Origin: Rhodoferax sp.
GTDB lineage: Bacteria; Pseudomonadota; Gammaproteobacteria; Burkholderiales; Burkholderiaceae_C
NCBI GenBank assembly: GCA_003133245.1
Contig: PKWM01000015.1
Coordinates: forward strand, 1 to 64,000
Direction: 5' to 3'
Length of the DNA: 64,000 bases
Every line of letters begins with the position of its first letter. Within the stretch, counting starts at the first letter, position 1. This document shows, piece by piece, positions 8,763 through 15,578 of this stretch. The notes under the pieces were generated by a model. The model was given only the letters and a program-made list of their open reading frames with translations, was not told where the DNA came from and did no database searches. The translations under genes were made by a program, and so were the position numbers.

Positions 8763-8954
8763 ATGGCATCACAAAGTTACCGGCCAAAACAAGCCGCCGA
8801 ATTATTGGGCATCGGCACCGCGACACTCTGGCGCTGGATTAAAGAGAGGCCGGATTTTCCTCGTCCAATTCGACTGAGCGCACGCTGCACCGTCATACCC
8901 GGTGATAAATTGATTGAATGGCGTGACGCGCAGGGCGCAAAGGTGGCAGCTTAA
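8763..8954 (+). CDS. AlpA-like excisionase/regulator
   Basis: A 63-residue winged-helix protein of the AlpA/MerR-like group: PKQAAELLGIGTATLWRWI, then a wing with FPRPIRLSAR, the usual AlpA pattern. In P4-like islands AlpA proteins control integrase expression and excision. It overlaps the next gene by one base (TAATG). The leader carries the inverted repeat described at 8711-8759. Confidence 0.85.
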   Translation: MASQSYRPKQAAELLGIGTATLWRWIKERPDFPRPIRLSARCTVIPGDKLIEWRDAQGAKVAA

Positions 8955-9208
8955 TGAGCGGCCACGAAAAAGCGGCCGGGATGCTGGACACATCCGGGGC
9001 CGCTCAGGAAACAAATCAACACGCCGATTCTAGCCACTTTCGCCAACACGAAGCAACCACGATCGCGCAACTGGCGATGAAAGGCCAAGTCGTTACTCGC
9101 GGCAGCAACAATGATTTTTTTGTAGGCAAGTGGGGCCTGATCCGGCACTGTCCGAGCTACGCTGATCTGGTGGCGTTCGCTCTGATGGTGGGGGTCAATC
9201 ATGGGTGA
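8954..9208 (+). CDS. Small satellite protein of unknown function (84 aa)
   Basis: No named domain recognised. The C-terminal half (TIAQLAMKGQVVTRGSNNDF, then a WGL-x-RHC segment) looks like short proteins found between alpA and primase genes in Burkholderiales islands, from recall only. It overlaps alpA by one base and the HNH-fusion gene by eight, so it is surely translated with them. Function unknown. Confidence 0.7.
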   Translation: MSGHEKAAGMLDTSGAAQETNQHADSSHFRQHEATTIAQLAMKGQVVTRGSNNDFFVGKWGLIRHCPSYADLVAFALMVGVNHG

Positions 9209-9659
9209 ATATCTCCGCGACAACCTGCCCGATCCAATCGCCTATTTTGAAGGCGAAGGCTTGAAACTTGATGGCCGTGGAAAGTGGCGCACCACTGAAT
9301 GCCGGTTTCATGGTGGCAGTGATTCCATGCGCGTCAACACAGCATCAGGTGGGCACGCGCAGTGTGGCTTGTCAGTCCTAGTGCGCTCGCGCAGTTGGCA
9401 GCAGGCGCGTGAAGGCTGGCTACGCAAGCATCCATTGTGCGAGATGTGCATGGCTGAGACACCACAGCGGTTAACGGCAGCAACTTTGATAGATCACATC
9501 ATTCCCCATCGTGGGGATAAGGTTCTATTCTGGGCGGCCGATACGAATTGGCAAAGTTTGTGCAGGCAGCATCACGACGTCAAGACAGCACAAGAGGATG
9601 GCAAGACGATCAAGCCGCGCGTGACAATTTCAATTGACGGCTGGCCAATGCACCAATGA
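9201..9659 (+). CDS. Primase zinc-finger N-terminus fused to HNH endonuclease
   Basis: A 152-residue chimera. Residues 1-52 (DPIAYFEGEGLKLDGRGKWR, then CRFHGGSDSMRVNTASGG) match the start of a P4-type satellite primase with its CHC2-type zinc finger: Cys34 and His37 are present but the later CxxC pair is gone. From about residue 62 the protein becomes a phage HNH endonuclease: SWQQAREGWLRKHPLCEMC, Asp98-His99 in LIDHIIPHRGD, Asn116, and His124-His125 in LCRQHHD, so the nuclease residues look complete. Phage HNH proteins of this type sit beside terminase genes and assist cos cleavage, and a small-terminase-like gene follows here. Best explained by a deletion that removed the primase body. Confidence 0.8.
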   Translation: MGEYLRDNLPDPIAYFEGEGLKLDGRGKWRTTECRFHGGSDSMRVNTASGGHAQCGLSVLVRSRSWQQAREGWLRKHPLCEMCMAETPQRLTAATLIDHIIPHRGDKVLFWAADTNWQSLCRQHHDVKTAQEDGKTIKPRVTISIDGWPMHQ

Positions 9660-9694
9660 TGGGCAGGGCTATCGCAAAGTGCTATTTGCCTCGA

Positions 9695-9713
9695 CTCTAG
9701 ACCGCATGGTCCC
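9695..9713 (+). repeat. Intergenic repeat, copy 1
   Basis: CTCTAGACCG, two bases, TGGT, one base, CC. The same pattern recurs at 10391-10409. A GGGCAGG heptamer lies about 34 bases upstream, directly after the preceding stop codon. GACC/GGTC inside the repeat can pair. Confidence 0.6.
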
Positions 9714-9744
9714 ATTACTTTCACCAACATGGAGATTTTCAACA

Positions 9745-10173
9745 ATGAAAAAGCCTACCCTGCTGCACTTCAAAGCTCTGGCTGATCGCGCCAACCCGCG
9801 TTTACAGCCGCCTGACACCCTCAACGACGCTCAGAAGGTGATCTGGCACCAGACCGTCGATAACCTGCCCGATGACTGGTTTTCGTTGGAGCAAACCCCG
9901 ATGCTGGTGGCGTATTGCCAGCACGTTGCCCGCGCCGCTCAGATCGAGGCGGCACTGGCTACGCTTGATCCGTTGAGTGACCTGGACACGTTCGATAAGT
10001 TGGCAAAACTCGCCGCTGGTGAATCAGCAAAAGTTGCCATGTTCGCCCGTTCAATGCGGTTGACGCAACAGTCAAGGCTTAAGGCAGAGACAGCACAGAG
10101 CCATGGTGCTGGTGCTGCGAGCGCCGCCGCCGTTGGCGCAGACAAATACTTTGATGATCTGATCGCACATTGA
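9745..10173 (+). CDS. Phage terminase small-subunit-like protein
   Basis: A 142-residue protein starting at ATG 9745. The N-terminal half (LNDAQKVIWHQTVDNLPDDW, then PMLVAYCQHVARAAQIEAAL) is the helical pattern of phage terminase small subunits of the P27 type, and the Lys/Ala/Gln-rich tail is also typical. It follows an HNH gene as in cos-type phages, but no large terminase follows. In satellites a private TerS can redirect a helper phage's packaging to satellite DNA; this role is inferred. Confidence 0.75.
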   Translation: MKKPTLLHFKALADRANPRLQPPDTLNDAQKVIWHQTVDNLPDDWFSLEQTPMLVAYCQHVARAAQIEAALATLDPLSDLDTFDKLAKLAAGESAKVAMFARSMRLTQQSRLKAETAQSHGAGAASAAAVGADKYFDDLIAH

Positions 10174-10183
10174 GAGGCACACC

Positions 10184-10360
10184 ATGACACTCGAAAAACT
10201 TCACGAAGCCACAAAAGCCGCCTTGACCGACCTTGAACGACGGATCCGTGAATTACGCGACCAAGCGCACATCGACCGCGCTGAAATTGGTGATCTATGC
10301 GACCGGCTTGACGCATTCGAGCAACGCCTTGCTGCACCCGCCGCTGACGGCACAGACTAG
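10184..10360 (+). CDS. Small coiled-coil protein (58 aa)
   Basis: ATG at 10184, ten bases after the terS-like stop with a GAGAGG ribosome site, TAG at 10358-10360. The product is highly charged with heptad-like spacing (LTDLERRIRELRDQAHIDRA, then EIGDLCDRLDAFEQRL), so probably one long coiled-coil helix. No family recognised. Tight spacing and good codon use support a real gene. Confidence 0.65.
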   Translation: MTLEKLHEATKAALTDLERRIRELRDQAHIDRAEIGDLCDRLDAFEQRLAAPAADGTD

Positions 10361-10390
10361 GGGCAGGCAATAAGAGTGCAGTTCCTATTG

Positions 10391-10409
10391 CTCTAGACCG
10401 ACTGGTTCC
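10391..10409 (+). repeat. Intergenic repeat, copy 2
   Basis: CTCTAGACCG, AC, TGGT, T, CC: second copy of the motif at 9695-9713, again about 30 bases after a GGGCAGG that directly follows a stop codon, and again ahead of a small-terminase-like gene. Confidence 0.6.
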
Positions 10410-10447
10410 GCATACAGACAATAAAAACCGTTTTCAAAGGAAATCAA

Positions 10448-10747
10448 ATGAGTGGAAAACCCGGTAGAAGTGGTGGCGCTCGCCCTGGTGCCGGACGGCC
10501 AAAAAAGCCACCCGAGAAAAATATTCTGATAAAGGGCAGCGACATGCTCAAACTATTGCAGGATGTAGCACTTGGCCGGATCGATGCCAGCGCGCTACAG
10601 GTGCGGGCGGCCATTGCAGCGGTGCAGTACACGCACACGAAAAAGGGCGACGGCAAAAAAGCAGACAAGCAGGACGCTGCAAAGGTGGCCAGTGTTGGGA
10701 AATTCGCACCGGCCGCGCCGCCTAAACTGGTTTACAGCAACAGGTGA
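10448..10747 (+). CDS. Second small-terminase-like protein (99 aa)
   Basis: N-terminus GGARPGAGRPKKPPEKN is the basic, Gly-rich lead common to many phage small terminase subunits, followed by a helix with LQVRAAIAAVQYTHTKKGDG and a C-terminal KFAPAAPPKL segment, a combination recalled from Burkholderiales prophage terminase small subunits. It is separated from the first terS-like gene by a 58-aa gene and repeat copy 2. A hairpin terminator follows at 10777. Confidence 0.65.
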   Translation: MSGKPGRSGGARPGAGRPKKPPEKNILIKGSDMLKLLQDVALGRIDASALQVRAAIAAVQYTHTKKGDGKKADKQDAAKVASVGKFAPAAPPKLVYSNR

Positions 10748-10776
10748 CGATCGCCGCAACCTGGACGCACAGACAG

Positions 10777-10800
10777 ACCCGCCATTGCGCGGGTTTTCTT
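10777..10800 (+). terminator. Terminator at end of the satellite gene block
   Basis: ACCCGC / GCGGGT stem with a six-base loop followed by TTTCTT, 30 bases after the last satellite gene. Confidence 0.7.
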
Positions 10801-11092
10801 TGGCCTGGTGCAACCACTACCGCGCGCGAGGGGTGACCTTTTGACCTCTTCGCATCATGGGAAGAGGTTAAGGTACGGCCGCACGCGTGATGGTAAAACG
10901 GAGTCGCACGATGCAACCCCGTTACCGCCCGCCTGATGATCCGGCACCGAGGGGCAGTGTCAAAGTTGACAACCCGATGGCACGGGACCGCAGCTCAGCT
11001 AAATTTTTGCGCGTGCGAATCAGAAAAATGGTTTTTCACTGCATGGGTGAAAACGTGGGTAAATCGCTATTTTTTCAAATTCTCAGAGGGGA
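10801..11092. other. Non-coding right end of the satellite
   Basis: No supported gene in 292 bases. It holds an interrupted hairpin (ACCTT and ACCTCTTC at 10836-10851 against GAAGAGGT and AAGGT at 10861-10874), a palindrome TGTCAA-AG-TTGACA at 10958-10971, and the repeated words ATGGGTGAAA and GTGGGTAAA at 11043-11063, which resemble integrase arm-site spacing near attR. An origin or integrase/Xis binding region is possible. Confidence 0.45.
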
Positions 11093-11108
11093 ACTGGCGG
11101 AGAGAGTG
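11093..11108. repeat. Right attachment repeat (attR) inside tRNA-Ser
   Basis: Sixteen bases identical to 6565-6580. It covers the encoded CCA, discriminator, acceptor 3' strand and first T-stem bases of the minus-strand tRNA-Ser. Confidence 0.85.
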
Positions 11109-11182
11109 GGATTCGAACCCACGGTACCTTGCGGTACGCCTGATTTCGAGTCAGGTACATTCGGCCACTCTGCCATCTCTCC
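11095..11182 (-). tRNA. tRNA-Ser (anticodon CGA)
   Basis: Read on the minus strand: acceptor GGAGAGA pairs with TCTCTCC, anticodon arm CCTGA-CTCGAAA-TCAGG gives anticodon CGA (codon UCG), a long serine-type variable arm GTACC-GCAA-GGTAC, T arm GTGGG-TTCGAAT-CCCAC, discriminator G and encoded CCA; 88 nt in all. Its 3' end is the integration site of the element to its left. trpS lies upstream on the same strand. Confidence 0.95.
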
Positions 11183-11311
11183 AGCGTCAAGCAGGGCGCA
11201 TTGTATCAGCCGACTCTCGGCTTTACGATGCTGTGCGTTCGCGTAGTGCGCGGCGTGCTTGCCCCGTTTTTTGCAAGGATGTGCGCGGTTTATCGCGACA
11301 CACAGCAAGCC

Positions 11312-11325
11312 AGTCTGGCCAGACT
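11312..11325. other. 14-bp perfect palindrome after trpS
   Basis: AGTCTGGCCAGACT, perfectly self-complementary, 25 bases after the trpS stop and upstream of the tRNA-Ser. It has no T run on either strand, so it does not look like a standard terminator; it may be a protein site or a processing hairpin. Confidence 0.35.
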
Positions 11326-11349
11326 TCCTGCTGACACGCTGAGGTTGGT

Positions 11350-12645
11350 TCAAGCGCTCGCTGCAAGTTGATCCAAGGCGGCGCTGATGTCGCTTTCGGT
11401 GACCCCGTTTTGCGCTTGCAACCGGGCTTGCAGCGACGGTAACGCCAGGCCGGCGGGTGTCTGCAGAGCGGCGATGGCGGCAGCAGCCTCCTGATGGGTA
11501 TCAAAGCCAAGACTTTGCAGCAGCACGCGACCGACGGGCTCAACCAGCTTGAAGTAAAACTTGCCGTCCTTTTCGCGGTATTGCTTGAACACCGGCAACG
11601 CCGCTTTGGCAGTCTTGGCGGCCTTGTTGCTGGCCTGGGTGCGCAGATCACGCAAGCCCACGGCCTGGCGTAATTGACCCATAAAAGGCGTGGCGATTTT
11701 TCGCGCCTTGGCAGCGCCCGAGAGCAATATATTTTCGATTTTGGCCGGATCGTTCAGGAGTGCCAGGTAGGTCTCGCGCATGGGGGTAATTTCGCGGTCG
11801 ATGCGCTCAAACACCAACTGTTTGGCATCAGCCCAGGCAATGCCTTGCAAGTAGGCCTGGCGCAGCGCAGCGGTTTCTTCGGATGTGGCAAAAGCCTGAT
11901 AAATCTGGAACAGGGCCGAGCCTTCGGTTTCTTTGGCTTGCCCGGGCGCGCGTGAGTCGGTCACGATGCCAGCGATCAGTTTTTGCAATTGCGCACGCGG
12001 CGCAAACAGTGGAATGTGGTTGTCGTAGCTCTTGCTCATCTTGCGGCCATCGAGCCCAGGCAGGGTGGCCACGTTTTCTTCAATGGCAGCCTCGGGCAGA
12101 GTGAAGTGCTGGCCGTAACGGTGGTTAAAGCTTTGCGCCATATCGCGTGCCATCTCGATGTGCTGCACCTGGTCGCGACCCACGGGCACCTGATGAGCGT
12201 CGAACATCAAGATGTCAGCCGCCATCAACACCGGGTACATGAACAGGCCCGCCGTCACGTCGGATTCCGGGTCCAAACCGGCATTGGTGTTCTTGTCCAC
12301 GATGGCCTTGTAGGCGTGCGCCCGGTTCAACAGGCCCTTGCCGGTGAGGCAGGTTAGAAACCAGGTGAGCTCGGGGATTTCAGGAATATCCGATTGACGA
12401 TAAAAAGTCACGCACTGCGGGTCCAACCCGGCGGCCAGCCAGCTTGCAGCAATCTCCAGCGTCGAGCGCTGGATGCGCGAAGGTTCGTCAATTTTGATCA
12501 GGGCATGGTAGTCCGCCAGAAAATAAAAACCCTCGACATCTGGGCGAAGGCTGGCCCGTACCGAGGGCCGGATCGAGCCCACATAATTGCCCAGATGGGG
12601 TGTGCCGGAGGTGGTGATGCCGGTCAGAAAACGCGTTGAAGTCAT
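11350..12645 (-). CDS. trpS: Tryptophanyl-tRNA synthetase
   Basis: Class I aminoacyl-tRNA synthetase that charges tRNA-Trp in the cytoplasm. The HIGH-type motif appears as GTPHLGNYVG near residue 16 and the KMSKS loop as GRKMSKSYDN near residue 212. At 431 residues it is longer than the short bacterial TrpS (about 330) and matches the longer betaproteobacterial form with a C-terminal extension. It ends the PHP/Sua5/M50/trpS cluster; the protease gene is 33 bases upstream. Confidence 0.96.
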   Translation of the reverse strand: MTSTRFLTGITTSGTPHLGNYVGSIRPSVRASLRPDVEGFYFLADYHALIKIDEPSRIQRSTLEIAASWLAAGLDPQCVTFYRQSDIPEIPELTWFLTCLTGKGLLNRAHAYKAIVDKNTNAGLDPESDVTAGLFMYPVLMAADILMFDAHQVPVGRDQVQHIEMARDMAQSFNHRYGQHFTLPEAAIEENVATLPGLDGRKMSKSYDNHIPLFAPRAQLQKLIAGIVTDSRAPGQAKETEGSALFQIYQAFATSEETAALRQAYLQGIAWADAKQLVFERIDREITPMRETYLALLNDPAKIENILLSGAAKARKIATPFMGQLRQAVGLRDLRTQASNKAAKTAKAALPVFKQYREKDGKFYFKLVEPVGRVLLQSLGFDTHQEAAAAIAALQTPAGLALPSLQARLQAQNGVTESDISAALDQLAASA

Positions 12646-12678
12646 GGCAAGAAAAGTGGATGAAATAAAAGGTCCGGC

Positions 12679-13347
12679 TTACGTAAACAGCATGGCCAGC
12701 GGGGTCAATAAAAGATTCAAAAACCAAAGGGTCAAGGCCATCACTGGTTGCAGCCATAGCGTGCTGACCACTCCGGCGATCACCAACGCCATCACAATGA
12801 AAAATCCCCAGGGTTCAAGGCGCGATACCAGTTCTGCCTGACGGTAGGGCAACAGACCGACCAGAATGCGCCCACCGTCCAGCGGCGGCAGCGGGAACAG
12901 GTTGAAGGCAAACATCACCACGTTGACCAGCACGCCGCCCTGGCACATTTTGAGGAAGAATAATTCCTCGACACCGGCACCCTCAAGCAGGATCAACAAG
13001 GCTCCCCAGATGAATGCCTGAATCAGGTTGACAGCGGGCCCGGCCAGCGCTACCCAGATCATGTTGCGCTTGGGGTTGCGCAGCTTGCCAAAGCGCACTG
13101 GAACCGGTTTGGCGTAGCCAAACAGGAAGGCACCCGAAGTGGCAAAGTACAACAACAACGGCATCAGAATGGTGCCCACCGGGTCAATGTGCTTGAGCGG
13201 ATTGAGCGTGACGCGCCCAAGCACGTAGGCGGTGTCGTCGCCGAAATGGCGCGCGGCATAACCGTGGGCGGCCTCATGCACGGTGATGGCAAACAGTACC
13301 GGCAGCGCATAAATCGCAACGGTTTGAATCAGGTGGGCAATATCCAT
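12679..13347 (-). CDS. Site-2 protease family (M50) membrane metalloprotease
   Basis: A 222-residue polytopic inner-membrane protein with zinc motif HEAAHG near residue 24 and the second conserved motif NLFPLPPLDGGRI near 148, the hallmark of compact S2P/M50B proteases without a PDZ domain. Natural substrates of this small form are unknown. It lies between the Sua5-like gene and trpS, all in one direction. Confidence 0.92.
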   Translation of the reverse strand: MDIAHLIQTVAIYALPVLFAITVHEAAHGYAARHFGDDTAYVLGRVTLNPLKHIDPVGTILMPLLLYFATSGAFLFGYAKPVPVRFGKLRNPKRNMIWVALAGPAVNLIQAFIWGALLILLEGAGVEELFFLKMCQGGVLVNVVMFAFNLFPLPPLDGGRILVGLLPYRQAELVSRLEPWGFFIVMALVIAGVVSTLWLQPVMALTLWFLNLLLTPLAMLFT

Positions 13348-13385
13348 TGGGTGATTGTCTCAGAGCGGGCTAACCGCGTTGTAAA

Positions 13386-14009
13386 TTAAAGACCAAGCGC
13401 TGCCAGCGTTCCGCGTCCCTGGCGAATCAGCACCGGCTCGTCGCCGCTCAAGTCAAGCACCGTGGTAGGCTCCAGCGTGCAGGCACCGGCGTCGATGACA
13501 CCGGATATCTGGCCCTTGTAGCGCTCACGGATGTCGGCGGCCTGATTGAGTGGTTGGGTCTGGCCCGGCTCGATCAAAGTGGTGGCCAGCAGCGGTCCGT
13601 TGTGCAGTGTCAGCAGCGCTTGCAAGACCTTGTGCTCTGGCACGCGCAATCCGATGGTCTTGCGCGACGGGTGGCTCAGGCGGCGTGGCACTTCCTTGCT
13701 GGCTTCGAGAATAAAAGTGTAAGGCCCAGGTGTACCGAGCTTGATGCGTCGAAACTGCTGGTTATCCACCTGGGCATAGTTGGCCAGTTCCGAGAGGTCG
13801 CGGCACAACAGCGTCAGGTGGTGCTTGTCATCAACGCCCCGGATGCGGCGCAGTTTGTCGGCTGCCGCCTTGTCGTCCAAATGACAGACCAGCGCGTAAC
13901 TGGAGTCGGTCGGCACCGCCAACACGTCGCCTTTGTCAAGCAAGGCAATGGCTTGCTTGAGTAAACGAGTTTGCGGGTTGGTCGGGTGGACTTCAAAGAG
14001 CAGGGGCAT
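13386..14009 (-). CDS. Sua5/YciO/YrdC family protein, probable threonylcarbamoyl-AMP synthase
   Basis: A 207-residue single-domain protein. The N-terminal region (GDVLAVPTDSSYALVCHLDD) and later RKTIGLRVPEH and GPLLATTL follow the YrdC fold that makes threonylcarbamoyl-AMP for t6A modification of tRNA. The loop DSSYALVC differs from the usual TDTVYGL of TsaC, as in the YciO-like subgroup, so it may be a paralogue rather than the main enzyme. Co-directional with its neighbours at 18-40 base spacing. Confidence 0.85.
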   Translation of the reverse strand: MPLLFEVHPTNPQTRLLKQAIALLDKGDVLAVPTDSSYALVCHLDDKAAADKLRRIRGVDDKHHLTLLCRDLSELANYAQVDNQQFRRIKLGTPGPYTFILEASKEVPRRLSHPSRKTIGLRVPEHKVLQALLTLHNGPLLATTLIEPGQTQPLNQAADIRERYKGQISGVIDAGACTLEPTTVLDLSGDEPVLIRQGRGTLAALGL

Positions 14010-14027
14010 GAGCGTATTGTCTGCGAA

Positions 14028-14888
14028 TCAAACCACGCTGGCGGTTTGAATGCGATCAGCCAGCAGCTCCCAAACCGGAGTCAGATCGCCCGGCAGATCG
14101 GGCAGGGTGCCGATCTCGGTGCGGCTCTCGTCCGGGCTGTGAAAGTCGCTGCCACGGGACGCCGCCAGACCAAACTCGCGCGCGCTGTCGGCGTAGCTGA
14201 TGTATTCAGCCGGGCTGTGGCTACCGGTGACGACCTCAACACCCTGGCCCCCGTGGCCTTTGAATTCCGTAAACAGTGCAAATTCTTCGGTGCTGCTCAA
14301 TTTGTAGCGGGCCGGATGCGCAATCACCGCCATGCCGCCAGCCTGGGTAATCCATTGCACGGCGTTTTTTAGGCTAGCCCAATGGTGTTCAACAAAACCG
14401 GGTTTGCCGGGGGTGAGGTATTTGCGAAACACCTCATTGGTATCGCGGCAAACGCCGCGCTCGACCAGAAAGCGGGCGAAATGGGTGCGCGAGATCAAAT
14501 CATGATTGCCGGCAAATTTGAGTGCCCCTTCATAAGCGCCTGCTATTCCCGCCTTGGCCAGGTCGTCGGCCATTTCCACGGCCCGCTGACCACGGCCGCC
14601 CCGGGTCTTCTGGAGTCCAATTTTGAGAGCCAGGTTTTCGACATCAAAACCCAAACCGACGATATGAATTGTTTGATGCAGAAAGCTGACTGAAATTTCA
14701 ACGCCGGTAAGGTAGTTCAGGCCCGCTGCCCGTGCCGCCGCCGCAGCGCGCAGCTGTCCGCTAATTTCATCGTGGTCAGTCAGCGCCCACAGTTGCACCC
14801 CATTGGCCTTGGCACGGATGGCTAGTGCCTCAGGTGTGAGAGTGCCGTCTGAGATGACGGAATGGCAATGGAGGTCGGCGTTGAGCAT
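14028..14888 (-). CDS. PHP-domain phosphoesterase (YciV/RNase AM type)
   Basis: Metal-dependent PHP phosphoesterase of 286 residues. The N-terminal motif NADLHCHSVISDGTLTPE, then TDHDEISG, a mid HPARYKL and a late GSDFHSPDE supply the metal-binding His/Asp set. Family members act on 3',5'-nucleotide bisphosphates and trim the 5' ends of RNAs. The ATG at 14888 is preferred because the conserved region begins three residues later; a GTG nine bases further upstream is the alternative. First gene of the cluster leading to trpS; a palindrome at 14957-14972 lies in its promoter region. Confidence 0.88.
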   Translation of the reverse strand: MLNADLHCHSVISDGTLTPEALAIRAKANGVQLWALTDHDEISGQLRAAAAARAAGLNYLTGVEISVSFLHQTIHIVGLGFDVENLALKIGLQKTRGGRGQRAVEMADDLAKAGIAGAYEGALKFAGNHDLISRTHFARFLVERGVCRDTNEVFRKYLTPGKPGFVEHHWASLKNAVQWITQAGGMAVIAHPARYKLSSTEEFALFTEFKGHGGQGVEVVTGSHSPAEYISYADSAREFGLAASRGSDFHSPDESRTEIGTLPDLPGDLTPVWELLADRIQTASVV

Positions 14889-14956
14889 GGAGGTCACGGG
14901 TTGATTCTAAAACCTTGCGAATCAACCCGGTTTAGGCCTCTAACCGGCCAAGGTAA

Positions 14957-14972
14957 TTGTGGTCAACCACAA
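14957..14972. promoter_or_regulatory. Palindromic operator candidate before the PHP operon
   Basis: TTGTGGT-CA-ACCACAA, perfect 7-bp arms with a 2-base centre, extended by AA/TT pairs. It lies 69 bases upstream of the PHP gene and 51 bases beyond the MarR stop. The GGT..ACC core resembles sites of GntR/FadR-type regulators. No T run, so a protein site is more likely than a terminator. Confidence 0.4.
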
Positions 14973-15023
14973 ATTGAGTTGAAGAAACCCAGCTCGAAAA
15001 CATCACCCGACCGCAGATGCTCG

Positions 15024-15542
15024 TCAGGCGGCTTGTGACTGGGTGGTGAGATGTAGTTTCAGCTTGCCCAGCACATCGTGAATCTCATGAAGTTCGGTTT
15101 CATCTAGATCACCGAGCAGCGAGGTAATCCATCGCTCGTGCTGAACGGCCATTTTCTGGAAAAGCTTCTTTCCCTTGGGAGTCAAACTGACATGGTAGGC
15201 GCGACGATCTTTCGGATCGTCAAACCGTTGGATCAAACCTTCAACAACTAGGCGGTCGGTCATTCCAGTCATGTTACCGCTGGTCACCATCAACAGTCGC
15301 GACAGGTCACCCATCTTGAGACCTTTCGGATGGCGGTAGAGTTGTGACATCAGGTCGAAGCGTGGTAGGGTGTTGTCAAAGTTAGTGCGCAACTCGGTGC
15401 GCAAACGAATTTCCATCAAGTGGTAGCAGGTCACCAGGCGTATCCACATGCGTAGGGGAATGTGGTCGTCGCTACTGAGGGTGGGTGGGTGCAACCCGTC
15501 AGAAGTTGGCTGGCTGTTGGATATTCGATCACTTTTTGGCAT
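15024..15542 (-). CDS. MarR-family transcriptional regulator
   Basis: A 172-residue winged-helix regulator: dimer helix at about 25-60, DNA-binding helices at about 75-110 (PKGLKMGDLSRLLMVTSGNMTGM), wing at about 118-135 with DPKDRRAYHVSLTPKG, the MarR signature. MarR proteins of this size usually repress aromatic or CoA-thioester catabolic genes and are released by a ligand. It is the last gene of the operon headed by the 60-aa gene. The palindrome at 18753-18765 over that operon's promoter is a natural candidate for its operator. Confidence 0.9.
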   Translation of the reverse strand: MPKSDRISNSQPTSDGLHPPTLSSDDHIPLRMWIRLVTCYHLMEIRLRTELRTNFDNTLPRFDLMSQLYRHPKGLKMGDLSRLLMVTSGNMTGMTDRLVVEGLIQRFDDPKDRRAYHVSLTPKGKKLFQKMAVQHERWITSLLGDLDETELHEIHDVLGKLKLHLTTQSQAA

Positions 15543-15578
15543 GCGCTTTGTCCGGAAAATTAAAATTAATAATGGTAA

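Larger units (their letters stand above)
6565..11108. mobile_element. 4.5-kb integrated element in tRNA-Ser(CGA), phage-satellite-like
   Basis: Bounded by exact 16-bp direct repeats ACTGGCGGAGAGAGTG at 6565-6580 and 11093-11108; the right copy is the 3' end of a tRNA-Ser gene. Inside, all genes read rightward: tyrosine integrase, DUF6499-like protein, AlpA-like regulator, 84-aa protein, primase-zinc-finger/HNH fusion, terminase-small-subunit-like protein, 58-aa protein and a second small-terminase-like protein. There is no replicase, large terminase, portal, capsid or tail gene. The mix of integrase, AlpA, primase N-terminus and packaging genes is typical of satellites (P4/PICI type), here in a reduced form. 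Mobility today is uncertain, although integrase and both att repeats are intact. Confidence 0.85.

Noticed and set aside
6565-11108. Complete prophage
   Set aside because: No large terminase, portal, capsid, tail, lysis or replicase gene; only 4.5 kb between exact att repeats.
10887-11246. Open reading frames of about 120 residues across the right end of the element
   Set aside because: They run through the tRNA-Ser gene in antisense and have no family resemblance or ribosome site.
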